A stretch of 43,069 bases of DNA from Peptostreptococcaceae bacterium (GCA_016650175.1 JAENWG010000009.1:1-43069), one strand, 5' to 3'; positions 25,415 to 34,510 are shown, counted from the first letter of the stretch. Made by a program: numbers and translations. The notes: generated by a model not told the origin, from the letters alone.

Positions 25415-27270
25415 TGGAAGTTTTTTTGATGCAATTGTTTGTGTTCTTGACAGCAGCTATTATTGCTGTTCCTATTGCTAACAAGTTGGGATTAGGCTCA
25501 GTGCTAGGCTATCTAATAGCCGGCATAGTTATCGGACCCTTTGGGCTTTCTCTAGTGGGACAAGTCGAAGAAGTAATGACTTTCACTGAATTTGGTATAG
25601 TTATGATGTTGTTTTTAGTAGGACTTGAGCTAGATCCTAAATTGCTTTGGCAAATGAGAATTCCTATACTTGGAGTTGGTGGAACACAAGTTATACTATC
25701 AAGTGCAGTGATTGGAACTGTTTCACTTATATTTTTTCCTTGGCAGGAAGCTTTATCAATAGGGTTAATATTATCCCTCTCTTCAACTGCTTTAGTCCTT
25801 CATACTTTGAAGGAAAAAGGATTGATGAATACTACATCTGGCAGATCAATATTTTCTGTACTGTTGTTTCAAGATATAGCAGTTATTCCTATGTTGGCGT
25901 TAATGCCTCTTTTAGCGACAATGTCGGTAAATGATACTAGTAATGCTGAACATATGATATTCGATATCAACGCACTTCCGGGGTATCTTCATCTTATTGT
26001 TGCTTTACTAGCAGTAATATTAATTTTCTTTACTGGTAAATTTATATGCACTCCAGTATTTAGAATAATTGCCATGACTAAAGTACGCGAGATATTTGTA
26101 GCAGCAGCAATAGCACTTGTAATAGGTGCTTCATTACTAATGGATTTGGTAGGCTTATCTGAAGCACTGGGAGCATTTTTAGCAGGAGTTGTTCTTGCGG
26201 ATAGTGAATATCGTCATGAACTTGAGAGTGATCTAGAACCATTCAAAGGACTACTTCTTGGTATATTTTTTATATCAATAGGAGCAAGTTTGAATTTAAC
26301 ATTAATAGGGGATAGGATATTATTAATAGTGGGTCTTACACTTGGACTAATTGTATTAAAAGGACTTGTTCTAGTATTTACTGGCTTTGTGTTTAAAATG
26401 AAGGGAAAGGAACTTTCTCTGTTTACTATTGCACTGGCGCAGGGTGGTGAATTTGCTTTTATATTATTTCAATTTTCCAGAACGAATGGAATATTATCAA
26501 ACGAAATTATTGAGCCATTAATATCAGCGGTTGCAATATCGATGTTTATAGCACCACTGTTGTTTAAAGCATATGAGAAGATAAACGCAAATAAACAAGT
26601 TGAAGAGAAAGAGGAACCTATTTCTGATGGTATTGAGGAATCAGGGCACAAGGTTATTCTAGCTGGATTTGGTCGTTTAGGTACAGATATAGGAAGACTC
26701 CTTATTTCATCTGGTATTAAGCCAGTCATTATTGACAATGATGTTGCTAATATTGAGGTATTAAGGAAATTCGGATTTAAAGTATATTATGGAGATATAA
26801 CTCGTAATGACTTGCTTAAATCTGCAGGGGCAGATGAAGCAGAGCTTTTAATAATCACTATGAGTGATATTGATACAACAATTAAGATAGTCGAACTGGC
26901 TAAAAAGCATTATCCTCACTTGAAGATTGTTGCCAATGCAGCCGATATAGAGGGACAATATAAACTCATCGAGCTTGGAGTATCAAAGATAAGGCGTGAG
27001 ACATTCGGAACTTCATTATCTATGGGTGGAGATGCATTACAGGCTCTAGGAATAGAACCATATCAAGCGTATAGAATGATGAGAATATTCAGTAAAATAG
27101 ATGATGAAATGATTTCTGAATTATTTGAAAGATTTAAGGAAAGTGAAGAAAGCTATATATATACATATCAACAGCATATGGAAAACCTTGAAGAGATAAT
27201 AGCTCTTGAGATGAAATTTGATGTTGAAGGAATTGATAAGGCATGGACTGTTTATAATCCTGATAAATAA
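25414..27270 (+). CDS. KefB/KefC-like potassium:proton antiporter (CPA2 family)
   Basis: A 618-residue membrane antiporter. Residues ~1-385 form the CPA2 exchanger domain ([49 protein letters not shown]). A cytoplasmic RCK-N/TrkA-N domain follows at ~410-540, opening [14 protein letters not shown] with GDITRNDLL, as in Kef proteins, where it binds nucleotides or glutathione. Whether this anaerobe makes glutathione is unknown; another thiol may be the regulator. The start codon overlaps the KefF-like stop (TAATG) and has GGAGGG upstream. Confidence 0.93.
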   Translation: MEVFLMQLFVFLTAAIIAVPIANKLGLGSVLGYLIAGIVIGPFGLSLVGQVEEVMTFTEFGIVMMLFLVGLELDPKLLWQMRIPILGVGGTQVILSSAVIGTVSLIFFPWQEALSIGLILSLSSTALVLHTLKEKGLMNTTSGRSIFSVLLFQDIAVIPMLALMPLLATMSVNDTSNAEHMIFDINALPGYLHLIVALLAVILIFFTGKFICTPVFRIIAMTKVREIFVAAAIALVIGASLLMDLVGLSEALGAFLAGVVLADSEYRHELESDLEPFKGLLLGIFFISIGASLNLTLIGDRILLIVGLTLGLIVLKGLVLVFTGFVFKMKGKELSLFTIALAQGGEFAFILFQFSRTNGILSNEIIEPLISAVAISMFIAPLLFKAYEKINANKQVEEKEEPISDGIEESGHKVILAGFGRLGTDIGRLLISSGIKPVIIDNDVANIEVLRKFGFKVYYGDITRNDLLKSAGADEAELLIITMSDIDTTIKIVELAKKHYPHLKIVANAADIEGQYKLIELGVSKIRRETFGTSLSMGGDALQALGIEPYQAYRMMRIFSKIDDEMISELFERFKESEESYIYTYQQHMENLEEIIALEMKFDVEGIDKAWTVYNPDK

Positions 27271-27460
27271 CAGTAAAAATAATTACGTAGGATGTATATA
27301 TTCATATTTTCTCCAGATTGTTAAGCACTCACAATTCCTAATTAACTTGTGATATAATGAAAATAAGGAAAGAATTCTCAATCGTAAATTGGAGTTTTGC
27401 AAGTGAATAAGATAAGGAAGGAAGTGAATATAGCAGTTTATAAATAACTGCTTAAATGTT

Positions 27461-27999
27461 ATGAAGATTAAGAATGTGATATTGATTGTATTTGTATGTT
27501 TGTTAAGTGTAAGTGTTCTAGGATGTGGTAATACTGATTCGGAAAATACTGAAACAAATACAGAAGCTGAAGAAACTGAATCATTTGATGTATGTTCACT
27601 TATAACCAAGGAAGAGGCAGAGTCTGCAATTGGAATGGAAGTAGAAGAAGCTGTAGTAACTGGGCAAGAAGCAATTGGTCAGAAACAATGTTTTTATGAT
27701 GGGAAAGAGTTAGATGCTTCGACAGGATTTGTACAAATCGGAATATTAAGAGCTGTAGATATGCCTGAAAATGTGATTGATTCAGGGCAAACGGTAAATA
27801 CAATTTACAACGATTTAAAGGATAATGATGTAGACAAGGAAGCTGTAGAAGGTTTGGGAGATGATGCTTTTGGGGAACAGGTGGTCTTTATGTTTTAAGT
27901 GGAGACGTTTATTTGAATATTAGTGTTGGAAATTCAGGTGTACCTGAAAACATGGAAATATGCAAAGATCTTGCGGAAATCGTTTTGAGTAGACTTTAA
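27461..27999 (+). pseudogene. Small lipoprotein, apparently frameshifted near its end
   Basis: A lipoprotein signal (VLGC lipobox, C22) is followed by an acidic spacer and a domain reading DVCSLITKEEAESAIGMEVEEA, a pattern seen in DUF3558-like lipoproteins. The frame stops at 27896, yet the -1 frame continues without a break as LSGDVYLNISVGNSGVPENM and on to TAA at 27997, matching the end expected of such a domain. One missing T in the run at 27893-27896 would join them. This may be mutation, phase variation or a sequence error. The likely ribosome site AGGAAGG is ~40 bases upstream of the ATG, with a small GCAGTT/AACTGC hairpin between. Function unknown. Confidence 0.6.
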
Positions 28000-28024
28000 A
28001 TTATGATTTTAGTAGAATTTACAT

Positions 28025-28066
28025 AACAGTTCCAAGCTATGAAAATTGGAACTGTTGTTTTATTTT
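28025..28066 (+). terminator. Terminator after the lipoprotein gene
   Basis: AACAGTTCCAA (28025-28035) is exactly complementary to TTGGAACTGTT (28046-28056), followed by GTTTTATTTTT. Confidence 0.92.
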
Positions 28067-28080
28067 TGAGAAGTGATACA

Positions 28081-28109
28081 TTTACATTTAAATATATATA
28101 TGTGATAAT
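28081..28109 (+). promoter_or_regulatory. Promoter of the adenosyltransferase gene
   Basis: TTTACA (28081-28086), a 17-bp spacer and GATAAT (28104-28109), 100 bases before the start codon. Confidence 0.55.
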
Positions 28110-28209
28110 AGAGTTAGTCGCATATAAGTATATAAAATAATTACCGTTTAGCGGTTAGAATTTAAAGAAAGGAAGATGATATATTAACCAATATATTATA
28201 GAGTGAATT

Positions 28210-28767
28210 ATGAGAGTTTATACAAAAACAGGAGACAAAGGACAAACAGGACTATATGATGGAAAGAGAGTTTCCAAAGGCTCGGTAAGAGTAGAAGCAT
28301 ATGGTGCAATAGATGAATTGATTTCATATTTAGGTTTAACTAAGTGTTATCTTGAAGATGAAGAAGACGTAGAATTTCTTAGTAGCATTCAAAGAAGATT
28401 ATTTGATGTAGGTGCAGACCTTGCAACATCAAACGGCGCTAAACTTAAAGATAGAGTTAATGAAGATGACATAACTGAGCTTGAAAAGGCTATAGATAAA
28501 TATTTGGAGGATGTTCCAAATACAAATACATTTATTCTACCTGGAGATAATGTTAAAAGTGCACAACTTCATGTAGCAAGAACAATTGCAAGACAGGCTG
28601 AAAGAAGAATTATTAATTTAGCTGAGCTTGTTGATTATGAAAATAATGAAGATGAAACTTCGATTAATATGTTTGTAATTAAGTATGTAAATAGATTGTC
28701 AGATTTACTATATGCAATGTCTAGATATGTGGAAATAAATTATACTGAAGTTAAGTTTAATAAATAA
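28210..28767 (+). CDS. Cob(I)alamin adenosyltransferase, PduO type
   Basis: Transfers the adenosyl group of ATP to cob(I)alamin to make coenzyme B12. The 185-residue protein has the PduO-type N-terminal ATP site YTKTGDKGQTGLYDGKR (4-20), the ARTIARQAERR helix and the C-terminal YVNRLSDLLYAMSRY block. It is unrelated to the CobA/BtuR type. It sits alone between two terminators. No cobalamin-dependent enzyme is in the window. The start follows a rather distant GGAAGATG; no better start is seen. Confidence 0.95.
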   Translation: MRVYTKTGDKGQTGLYDGKRVSKGSVRVEAYGAIDELISYLGLTKCYLEDEEDVEFLSSIQRRLFDVGADLATSNGAKLKDRVNEDDITELEKAIDKYLEDVPNTNTFILPGDNVKSAQLHVARTIARQAERRIINLAELVDYENNEDETSINMFVIKYVNRLSDLLYAMSRYVEINYTEVKFNK

Positions 28768-28796
28768 TTCTATTTAAAATAGCGAAATATAAAAAT

Positions 28797-28848
28797 AAGC
28801 ATATCCACAGAGCCATTTATATGACTGACTGCGGATATGCTTTTTAAT
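28797..28848 (+). terminator. Terminator between convergent genes
   Basis: AAGCATATCC (28797-28806) pairs with GGATATGCTT (28833-28842) and is followed by TTTAATTT on the plus strand. It probably also serves the MacB-like gene converging from the right. Confidence 0.82.
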
Positions 28849-28867
28849 TTGAATGAATTTACTTTAT

Positions 28868-30820
28868 TTATTCGCGTCTTAGTGAAACTACAGGATCTAG
28901 TTTAGCTGCTTTCATAGCAGGGAACAGACCTGATAGTAAGCTTACTACAACACTTAGTAATATACCTGCTAGCATGTAAACTGGAACAACCTCTGCTATT
29001 GCAATTCCAAAGGCGTTTGTAGTTAATGAGTTTATTATTACACCCATTATGAGTGATGATATAACGCCTAGTATTCCGCTGAAGAATCCAATAAGCAAAG
29101 CTTCGGATGAGAATATTCTTCGAATATCTTTTTTCCTTGCACCGAGGGCTTTCATTAGTCCGATTTCTGCAGTTCTTTCAATAACACTAATATACATAAC
29201 TACTAGTATCATAATTGCTGAAACAAGAAGTGCTATAGCTGCAATACCTGATAATAGATAAGTTACTACATCTATCATGGATACTATTGAAGTAAGCATT
29301 GCTTCTTGCATAGAACCGGTGTAGCCCATAGATACAATTTCTTCCTCTACAGAATCGGTTAAAGTTTCGTTGTCACATAAAAGATACACTACTGTTGGTT
29401 CGATTTCAATGTCATTATCTTTTGCAAATGTACTAATTTCATCATATGTGAAATAGATGCTTGAAAAATTCCCCATACCAGTTGATGTATATATGCCGCT
29501 TACAGTAAATTCACCGGTGATCTCAGTATTATCAATTGCTGTAGTAATCGTTACGGTGGAACCTACGATGTCTTTTCCTAACTTATCTGCTGCAGAACTA
29601 TCTATTAGCACTTCATTAGTTGAAGGCATATTTCCTTCTTCTAAGTTACCCTCCGTCATATTTGATGAAGTAGTGCCAAGTATCATGAAGCTTGTTTCTT
29701 TAGCACCATATTCAATGAGACTTCCTTGCATTGACATTTCAGTGAATCCTGGTTCAATGTTTGAAACACCATCAAGTTTAGCTAATTCAGTTAACTCATC
29801 TTCGGTAAATGGTTCTACTTCGCTTGTCATAAATTCTGCACCTGGAGGCATACCATCTGTTGTTCCGCTGCTGCTTTCAGCTATTTTGTTAACTTCTACG
29901 ACTCTAGGGTTTACTAGGTCTTCCATTGTTCCTGTCATGTAACTTTCTATTCCTTGACCGAGTGACATAATTATTATTATGCTTGCTATTCCAATGGATG
30001 CACCAATTGCAATTAAAATGTTTCTTCCGATTTTCTCTTTCATGTTTCTAAGTGCAAGTGAAAATGAGGAAAAAGCGGAAAGAGATGATGCTTTTTTCTT
30101 AACATTTTTTGTAGATTCTTTTATGGGTTTATCTTCGTTATTAATCTTGCTGTCATCGGTTATTTTGCCATCGGCAACTTGGATAATTCTGTTGCAAGAT
30201 TCAGCTACTTTATCTGAATGAGTAACCATAATAACTAGTTTATCTTCGTTTGCTATTTCTTTTATCAATTCAATTATCTGTTTAGAAGTTTCAGAATCAA
30301 GTGCACCTGTAGGTTCATCAGCAAGTATGATGTCAGGATCATTCATAAGCGCTCTTGCTATAGCAACTCTTTGCATCTGACCACCTGACAACTGATTAGG
30401 CTTTTTATACATATGATCTGCTATACCTACTTTTTCAAGTAGTTCTTTGCCTCTTTTGTTTTTTTCGGCTTTTGAAAGCCCTGAAAGAGTAGCGCCTAAA
30501 GTCACGTTATTTAATACATTCATATGAGGTATCAAATTAAAAGATTGAAATATGAAACCTATATGCATCTTTCTATAATTGTCTATTTCGGTTTCTTTTA
30601 ATTCATTTAGATTAGAACCGGTATACATTATACTGCCTTCATAATCCATATCAAGGCCACCTAAGAGATTCATAAGGGTAGACTTTCCGCTTCCAGATTC
30701 TCCAGTAACGGCTACTAATTCCCCAGGGTTGAAACTTACATCTATTCCTCTAAGGGCTTCGAACTCATTTCCTTTACCCAACTTATATTTTTTCCTAACG
30801 TTTTTTAATTCTAATAACAT
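28868..30820 (-). CDS. MacB-like ABC transporter, fused ATPase and permease
   Basis: A 650-residue fusion. The N-terminal ATPase has Walker A GESGSGKST (40-48), signature LSGGQ (144-148) and Walker B IILADEP (164-170) in the LolD/MacB form. It is followed by a MacB-type permease: a transmembrane helix near 265-285, a large extracytoplasmic MacB_PCD domain, and three C-terminal helices ending FPAMKAAKLDPVVSLRRE, the FtsX hallmark. Fused forms are the MacB arrangement; Firmicutes more often split the two. Likely export of a peptide, antibiotic or lipoprotein-like substrate. GGAAGGA precedes the ATG. It is divergent from a TetR regulator that probably controls it. Confidence 0.94.
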   Translation of the reverse strand: MLLELKNVRKKYKLGKGNEFEALRGIDVSFNPGELVAVTGESGSGKSTLMNLLGGLDMDYEGSIMYTGSNLNELKETEIDNYRKMHIGFIFQSFNLIPHMNVLNNVTLGATLSGLSKAEKNKRGKELLEKVGIADHMYKKPNQLSGGQMQRVAIARALMNDPDIILADEPTGALDSETSKQIIELIKEIANEDKLVIMVTHSDKVAESCNRIIQVADGKITDDSKINNEDKPIKESTKNVKKKASSLSAFSSFSLALRNMKEKIGRNILIAIGASIGIASIIIIMSLGQGIESYMTGTMEDLVNPRVVEVNKIAESSSGTTDGMPPGAEFMTSEVEPFTEDELTELAKLDGVSNIEPGFTEMSMQGSLIEYGAKETSFMILGTTSSNMTEGNLEEGNMPSTNEVLIDSSAADKLGKDIVGSTVTITTAIDNTEITGEFTVSGIYTSTGMGNFSSIYFTYDEISTFAKDNDIEIEPTVVYLLCDNETLTDSVEEEIVSMGYTGSMQEAMLTSIVSMIDVVTYLLSGIAAIALLVSAIMILVVMYISVIERTAEIGLMKALGARKKDIRRIFSSEALLIGFFSGILGVISSLIMGVIINSLTTNAFGIAIAEVVPVYMLAGILLSVVVSLLSGLFPAMKAAKLDPVVSLRRE

Positions 30821-30826
30821 TTTTTA

Positions 30827-31037
30827 TCCTTCCGCTTTACAAATCTAACAACCTGAACAAAGATGAGAAATTACTACCTTTGGTTCGGACAATGCTTTTC
30901 CAAGCACATTTAATATTTACATAAGGGCATACGTATAAATCATATGCTTAATTATAGTAAATTTTTATGACTGAATTATGACAATACGTAGCATTTTTGA
31001 TTTTTTTATTCTTTCACTTTACAAATCCGACAACGTG
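30827..31037. repeat. 29-base direct repeat in the divergent promoter region
   Basis: 30827-30855 and 31009-31037 share about 24 of 29 positions, with the core CTTTACAAATC followed by ACAAC. The left copy covers the ribosome-site region of the MacB-like gene; the right copy contains the -35 of the tetR promoter and an ACAAC-GT-GTTGT dyad. They are candidate binding sites for the TetR protein. A minus-strand TATAAT (30951-30956) in between may be the -10 of the transporter gene. Confidence 0.55.
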
Positions 31038-31046
31038 TTGTAATAT
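31018..31046 (+). promoter_or_regulatory. tetR-family gene promoter
   Basis: TTTACA (31018-31023), a 17-bp spacer containing ACAACGTGTTG, and TAATAT (31041-31046). Confidence 0.6.
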
Positions 31047-31079
31047 GTGTATATGATATTAGAAAATCAAGTGGAATAC

Positions 31080-31108
31080 AACCGACAGTGTTAGACAGAG
31101 TGTCGGTT
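31080..31108. promoter_or_regulatory. Inverted repeat in the tetR leader
   Basis: AACCGACA (31080-31087) is complementary to TGTCGGTT (31101-31108), with GACAGTGT/GACAGAGTGT repeated inside. It is followed by four T, so it could be an operator for the TetR protein or a leader terminator. It ends 15 bases before the start codon. Confidence 0.5.
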
Positions 31109-31123
31109 TTTGAAAGGAACATT

Positions 31124-31702
31124 ATGGATACTCATGTTAAAAACGGAACAAAACAGAACCTAATAGATGTTTTTTGGATGCTTTATGAAAAGAAAGACAT
31201 TTCAAAAATTACCGTCAAAGAGATAACAGCAATAGCAGGATATAATAGGAGTACTTTTTATGAATACTATAGTGATGTTTATGATGTATTAGATCAGTTA
31301 GAGGAGTCTCTTATGAAAAGACCTATGCCTGAGCTAGAAAAGGATTGTGAAGGTCTCGATTTTGAAAGTAAAATGAGGATAATTTCTAAAGTATTTGAAA
31401 AAAACAAGAAATATTTATCAATTCTTCTAGGTGACAACGGGGACCCAGCATTTCAAAGAAAGATGAAAAACAAAGTAAAACCGATGCTCAGACAAACATT
31501 AATTGAGCAAGGGTTAAAAGATGAGAGCAAGATTGATATAATATTGGAATACCAAATATCTGCAATGCTTGGCATAATGGTTTATATGACTACGTCTAAA
31601 GAACATCCGGATTTAAAGGAGGTTTTTGAAATAACATATAGGATGAGCGAATGTGGGATGTCGAAAACCGTTGAGATGTTGATAGAGGAAGAAGAGGAAT
31701 AG
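31124..31702 (+). CDS. TetR/AcrR-family regulator
   Basis: A 192-residue regulator with an N-terminal TetR-type helix-turn-helix (~10-55): ISKITVKEITAIAGYNRSTF followed by YEYYSD. The C-terminal ligand domain resembles the TetR_C_33 type found in Firmicutes. I start at ATG 31124 with AAAGGA upstream; an in-frame GTG at 31088 would run through the inverted repeat. It is divergent from the MacB-like transporter and 111 bases before the heliorhodopsin, so it could control either. Confidence 0.9.
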   Translation: MDTHVKNGTKQNLIDVFWMLYEKKDISKITVKEITAIAGYNRSTFYEYYSDVYDVLDQLEESLMKRPMPELEKDCEGLDFESKMRIISKVFEKNKKYLSILLGDNGDPAFQRKMKNKVKPMLRQTLIEQGLKDESKIDIILEYQISAMLGIMVYMTTSKEHPDLKEVFEITYRMSECGMSKTVEMLIEEEEE

Positions 31703-31813
31703 ACTTATTATGGTTGATTTAATCATTTGTATTAAGGAATTTGTTGTAGCTGTTTAAACTTCTTTCTATTGGGTAAAAATACTTATGATAAAATTATTTG
31801 AAGGAGGAAATAT

Positions 31814-32599
31814 ATGATGGATGTTAAATTAATGAAACTAAGAAAGTTTAATATGATTATGGGAACGTTTCATTTGATTCAAGGGGTGTTGATGATTTTC
31901 CTTGCAACAACCGTTATTCAAAAGATAGGTGAATTTTCACCTCAAGTAACGCAATATTATTTATCTTATAACATAGAAACTCAAACCTTGGAAAATGCTT
32001 CTAAAGTATTATTTGAATTGCCTTTCGGGATTTTAGTAGCTGTATTTTTACTGCTGTCTGCAGCCGCTCATGCTTTAATATCATTGCCAAAGAAAACAAA
32101 TGATATATATAACAGAGACTTAGCTGTAGGAATAAATAAATTTAGATGGTTTGAATATGCACTTAGTTCATCTGTTATGATTATTTTAATTTCCACACTT
32201 TTTGGAATATATGATATTGGATCACTTATTCTAATATTTGCAGCTAATTTCTCAATGAATATGTTTGGACTTCTTATGGAAGAACTAAATTCAACAAAAG
32301 ACAAAGTAAATTGGGGACCTTTTATTTGGGGTTCAGTAGCAGGGATTGCTCCTTGGATAGTTATATTGGTTTATATGCTAGGGAATAACAATTTAGACAT
32401 GGTACCTTGGTTCGTATGGGCTATAGTTATAACATATTTCATAGCATTTAATACATTCCCAATAAATATGATACTTCAATATAAAAAAGTTGGAAAATGG
32501 AAAGACTATATCTATGGTGAAAGAGTATATATTACGCTTAGCTTGATAGCCAAAACAGTACTTGCATGGTTAGTATTCTTTGGTGCAATGCAACCTTAA
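31814..32599 (+). CDS. Heliorhodopsin
   Basis: A 261-residue seven-helix retinal protein of the heliorhodopsin family, which has inverted membrane topology (N terminus inside) relative to type 1 rhodopsins. The helix-7 Schiff-base lysine is K247 in LSLIAKTVLAW, and the helix-3 counterion is E114 in RWFEYALSSSVMI. H20 and H86 match the conserved retinal-pocket histidines (H23 and H80 in the founding protein 48C12). WGPFIWGSVAGIAPWIVI and INMILQYKKVGKWKDYI are family blocks. Start is ATG 31814 after AAGGAGG; the next codon is also ATG. No retinal or carotenoid synthesis gene is in the window. Function is unsettled; signalling or light-stress roles have been proposed. Confidence 0.95.
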   Translation: MMDVKLMKLRKFNMIMGTFHLIQGVLMIFLATTVIQKIGEFSPQVTQYYLSYNIETQTLENASKVLFELPFGILVAVFLLLSAAAHALISLPKKTNDIYNRDLAVGINKFRWFEYALSSSVMIILISTLFGIYDIGSLILIFAANFSMNMFGLLMEELNSTKDKVNWGPFIWGSVAGIAPWIVILVYMLGNNNLDMVPWFVWAIVITYFIAFNTFPINMILQYKKVGKWKDYIYGERVYITLSLIAKTVLAWLVFFGAMQP

Positions 32600-32640
32600 G
32601 TAAATAAATAAAATTGATTTATCCTCTTTGAATTGATATA

Positions 32641-32655
32641 CTACCCTTAAGGTAG
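32641..32655. promoter_or_regulatory. MerR-type dyad before the aldehyde dehydrogenase
   Basis: CTACC-cttaa-GGTAG, a 5-5-5 dyad, is the form usually bound by MerR-family activators. It lies 125 bases before the aldehyde dehydrogenase start and 41 bases after the heliorhodopsin stop. No merR gene is in the window, and I see no clear -35/-10 pair with MerR-type spacing around it. Confidence 0.45.
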
Positions 32656-32779
32656 ACAGTTAAAAATACAAGACTGTTTATCTTAGGGGTTTTCGGTTTG
32701 AAAGGCTAAACGAAAGATAAAACTTATAAAATTTACTAAAAATTAATAAATTTGGATCAGAAAAGAAGGAGGAATCTGT

Positions 32780-34186
32780 ATGGAAAGATTAAAATTGTAC
32801 ATTGACGGAATATGGACTGAAGCGGATGGTAGAGAAATTATAGAAGTTTTAAATCCGGAAAGCCATGAAGTAATAGCCAAGGTTCCACGTTGTAATGAAA
32901 AGGATGTAAACAGAGGAGTTGCAGCTGCTAAAAAAGCGTTTGTTACTTGGCAATATACACCTTTAGAAGAGAGACTTTCTCTGATGGAAAAAGTCGTTCA
33001 GGGAATGAAAGATAATCGTGAGCTTTTTATTAAGACGATTAGTGCAGAACTTGGATGCCCTATTAAAGTGGCGGCGGAATCACATACGAATCCTAGTATT
33101 CTTGAAGCTGAAAACTATGTGAGAATAGCAAGGGAATTTAATTATGAGGAAAGAAGAGAAACCTCAGTTGTACGTAGAGAACCTGTAGGTGTAGTTGCGG
33201 GTCTAACACCTTGGAATTTTCCGTTTGAGCAAATTGAGAAAAAAGTAGTTCCTGCACTTCTGGCGGGGTGTTGTGTAATACTTAAACCAAGTCAACAAAC
33301 TCCTTTAACTGCGTACCTACTTGCAGATTTGATTGAAAAAGTGGGCTATCCAGCTGGAGTATTTAACCTCATACCTGGACGTGGCGCAGAAGTAGGGAAT
33401 GTTTTGGCGCTTCATCCTGACGTAGATATGATTTCTTTTACAGGATCAACTAATGCTGGTAGAGAAGTAGGCAGATTTGCATTAAGTAATATTAAGCGTA
33501 TTGCCTTGGAGTTGGGAGGAAAATCTGCTGCCATTCTTCTTAAAGGAGGAGACTCGGAATTTGCTGTTAAATCTGTATTAGATACAGTCGTACCTAATGC
33601 AGGACAAACATGTAATGCATTAACAAGATTGTTAGTTCCAAAAGATGAGCTAAAAAGTGTTGAGAATATTATTCTAGAACAGTTAAAAAATTACAAATGC
33701 GGAGCTAATAGCGATTATGATACAGATCAAGGCCCTCTTGCTTCACAGAAGCAGTTTGATCGTGTAAAGAAATATATACAGATTGGTATTGATGAAGGCG
33801 CACGTCTTCTAACTGGAGGACTTCCAAAAGAAGGCAAAGACTTTTATGTGGAACCTACTGTTTTTGTAGATGTAGAACCTGCTATGCGTATAGCACAGGA
33901 AGAAATATTTGGACCTGTTTTAGTGGTTATATCATATGATACAGTTGATGAAGCAGTAGAAATTGCAAATGACAGTATATATGGTCTTGGCGGTGCAGTA
34001 TTTGGATCTGAAGAAGAAGCTAATGCGGTTGCACGCCGAATAAGGACGGGTACTATTTATGTTAATCGTGGACAATATGATATTGAATCACCATTTGGAG
34101 GATATAAACAATCAGGCATAGGCAGAGAAGGCGGAACAGAGGGCTATGAAGAGTTCCTCGAAGTTAAAACAATTTATGACTGTTAA
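32780..34186 (+). CDS. NAD(P)-dependent aldehyde dehydrogenase
   Basis: Oxidises an aldehyde to its acid. The 468-residue protein has every class motif: PWN (144-146), K169 in ILKPSQQTP, FTGST (220-224), the general base E244 in LELGGKSA, and the nucleophile C278 in NAGQTCNALTRLLV, followed by EEIFGPVLVV. The substrate is not readable; medium-chain or aromatic aldehydes are plausible. It follows the heliorhodopsin on the same strand, with a MerR-like dyad in the 180-base gap, so it may have its own promoter. An activity on retinal is conceivable but unsupported. GGAGG precedes the ATG. Confidence 0.95.
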   Translation: MERLKLYIDGIWTEADGREIIEVLNPESHEVIAKVPRCNEKDVNRGVAAAKKAFVTWQYTPLEERLSLMEKVVQGMKDNRELFIKTISAELGCPIKVAAESHTNPSILEAENYVRIAREFNYEERRETSVVRREPVGVVAGLTPWNFPFEQIEKKVVPALLAGCCVILKPSQQTPLTAYLLADLIEKVGYPAGVFNLIPGRGAEVGNVLALHPDVDMISFTGSTNAGREVGRFALSNIKRIALELGGKSAAILLKGGDSEFAVKSVLDTVVPNAGQTCNALTRLLVPKDELKSVENIILEQLKNYKCGANSDYDTDQGPLASQKQFDRVKKYIQIGIDEGARLLTGGLPKEGKDFYVEPTVFVDVEPAMRIAQEEIFGPVLVVISYDTVDEAVEIANDSIYGLGGAVFGSEEEANAVARRIRTGTIYVNRGQYDIESPFGGYKQSGIGREGGTEGYEEFLEVKTIYDC

Positions 34187-34238
34187 CTTTTTATGGGAAT
34201 AGAAAAAAATTGAATTTTAAAGAATCAATGACATTTCA

Positions 34239-34287
34239 AGTACACCCTAACTGTTAGTTTTCTGTCTAATGGTTAGGGTGTACTTTA
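34239..34287 (+). terminator. Terminator after the aldehyde dehydrogenase
   Basis: AGTACACCCTAAC (34239-34251) is exactly complementary to GTTAGGGTGTACT (34272-34284), a 13-bp stem, followed by TTATACTTTA. The remaining 34288-34453 stretch holds two copies of ACTTAATC-NN-CATT at about 34345-34358 and 34374-34387 and no gene. Confidence 0.87.
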
Positions 34288-34453
34288 TACTTTAGGGCTA
34301 TTTTCATTTTGATTCCGGAATAGTTCTTGTTGAGCATTAAACAACTTAATCAACATTTATTCAATGAGAAGTAACTTAATCCGCATTGAAAATTTGCTTA
34401 GTTTTAAATCGAAATATAGATGAAATAAAATTGATAATCTGAATGAATTAATC

Positions 34454-34482
34454 TTGATCAAATAGTAACTTTGTGATATAAT
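34454..34482 (+). promoter_or_regulatory. Methyltransferase promoter containing a GATC site
   Basis: TTGATC (34454-34459), a 17-bp spacer and TATAAT (34477-34482), 29 bases before the ATG. The -35 hexamer contains GATC (34456-34459), the predicted target of the encoded methyltransferase. Confidence 0.78.
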
Positions 34483-34510
34483 TCAGTATGGCGTAGTAAA
34501 GGGGATATTT

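Noticed and set aside
29457-29942. 161-codon plus-strand reading frame
   Set aside because: It is antisense to the MacB-like permease domain and shows no recognisable protein features.
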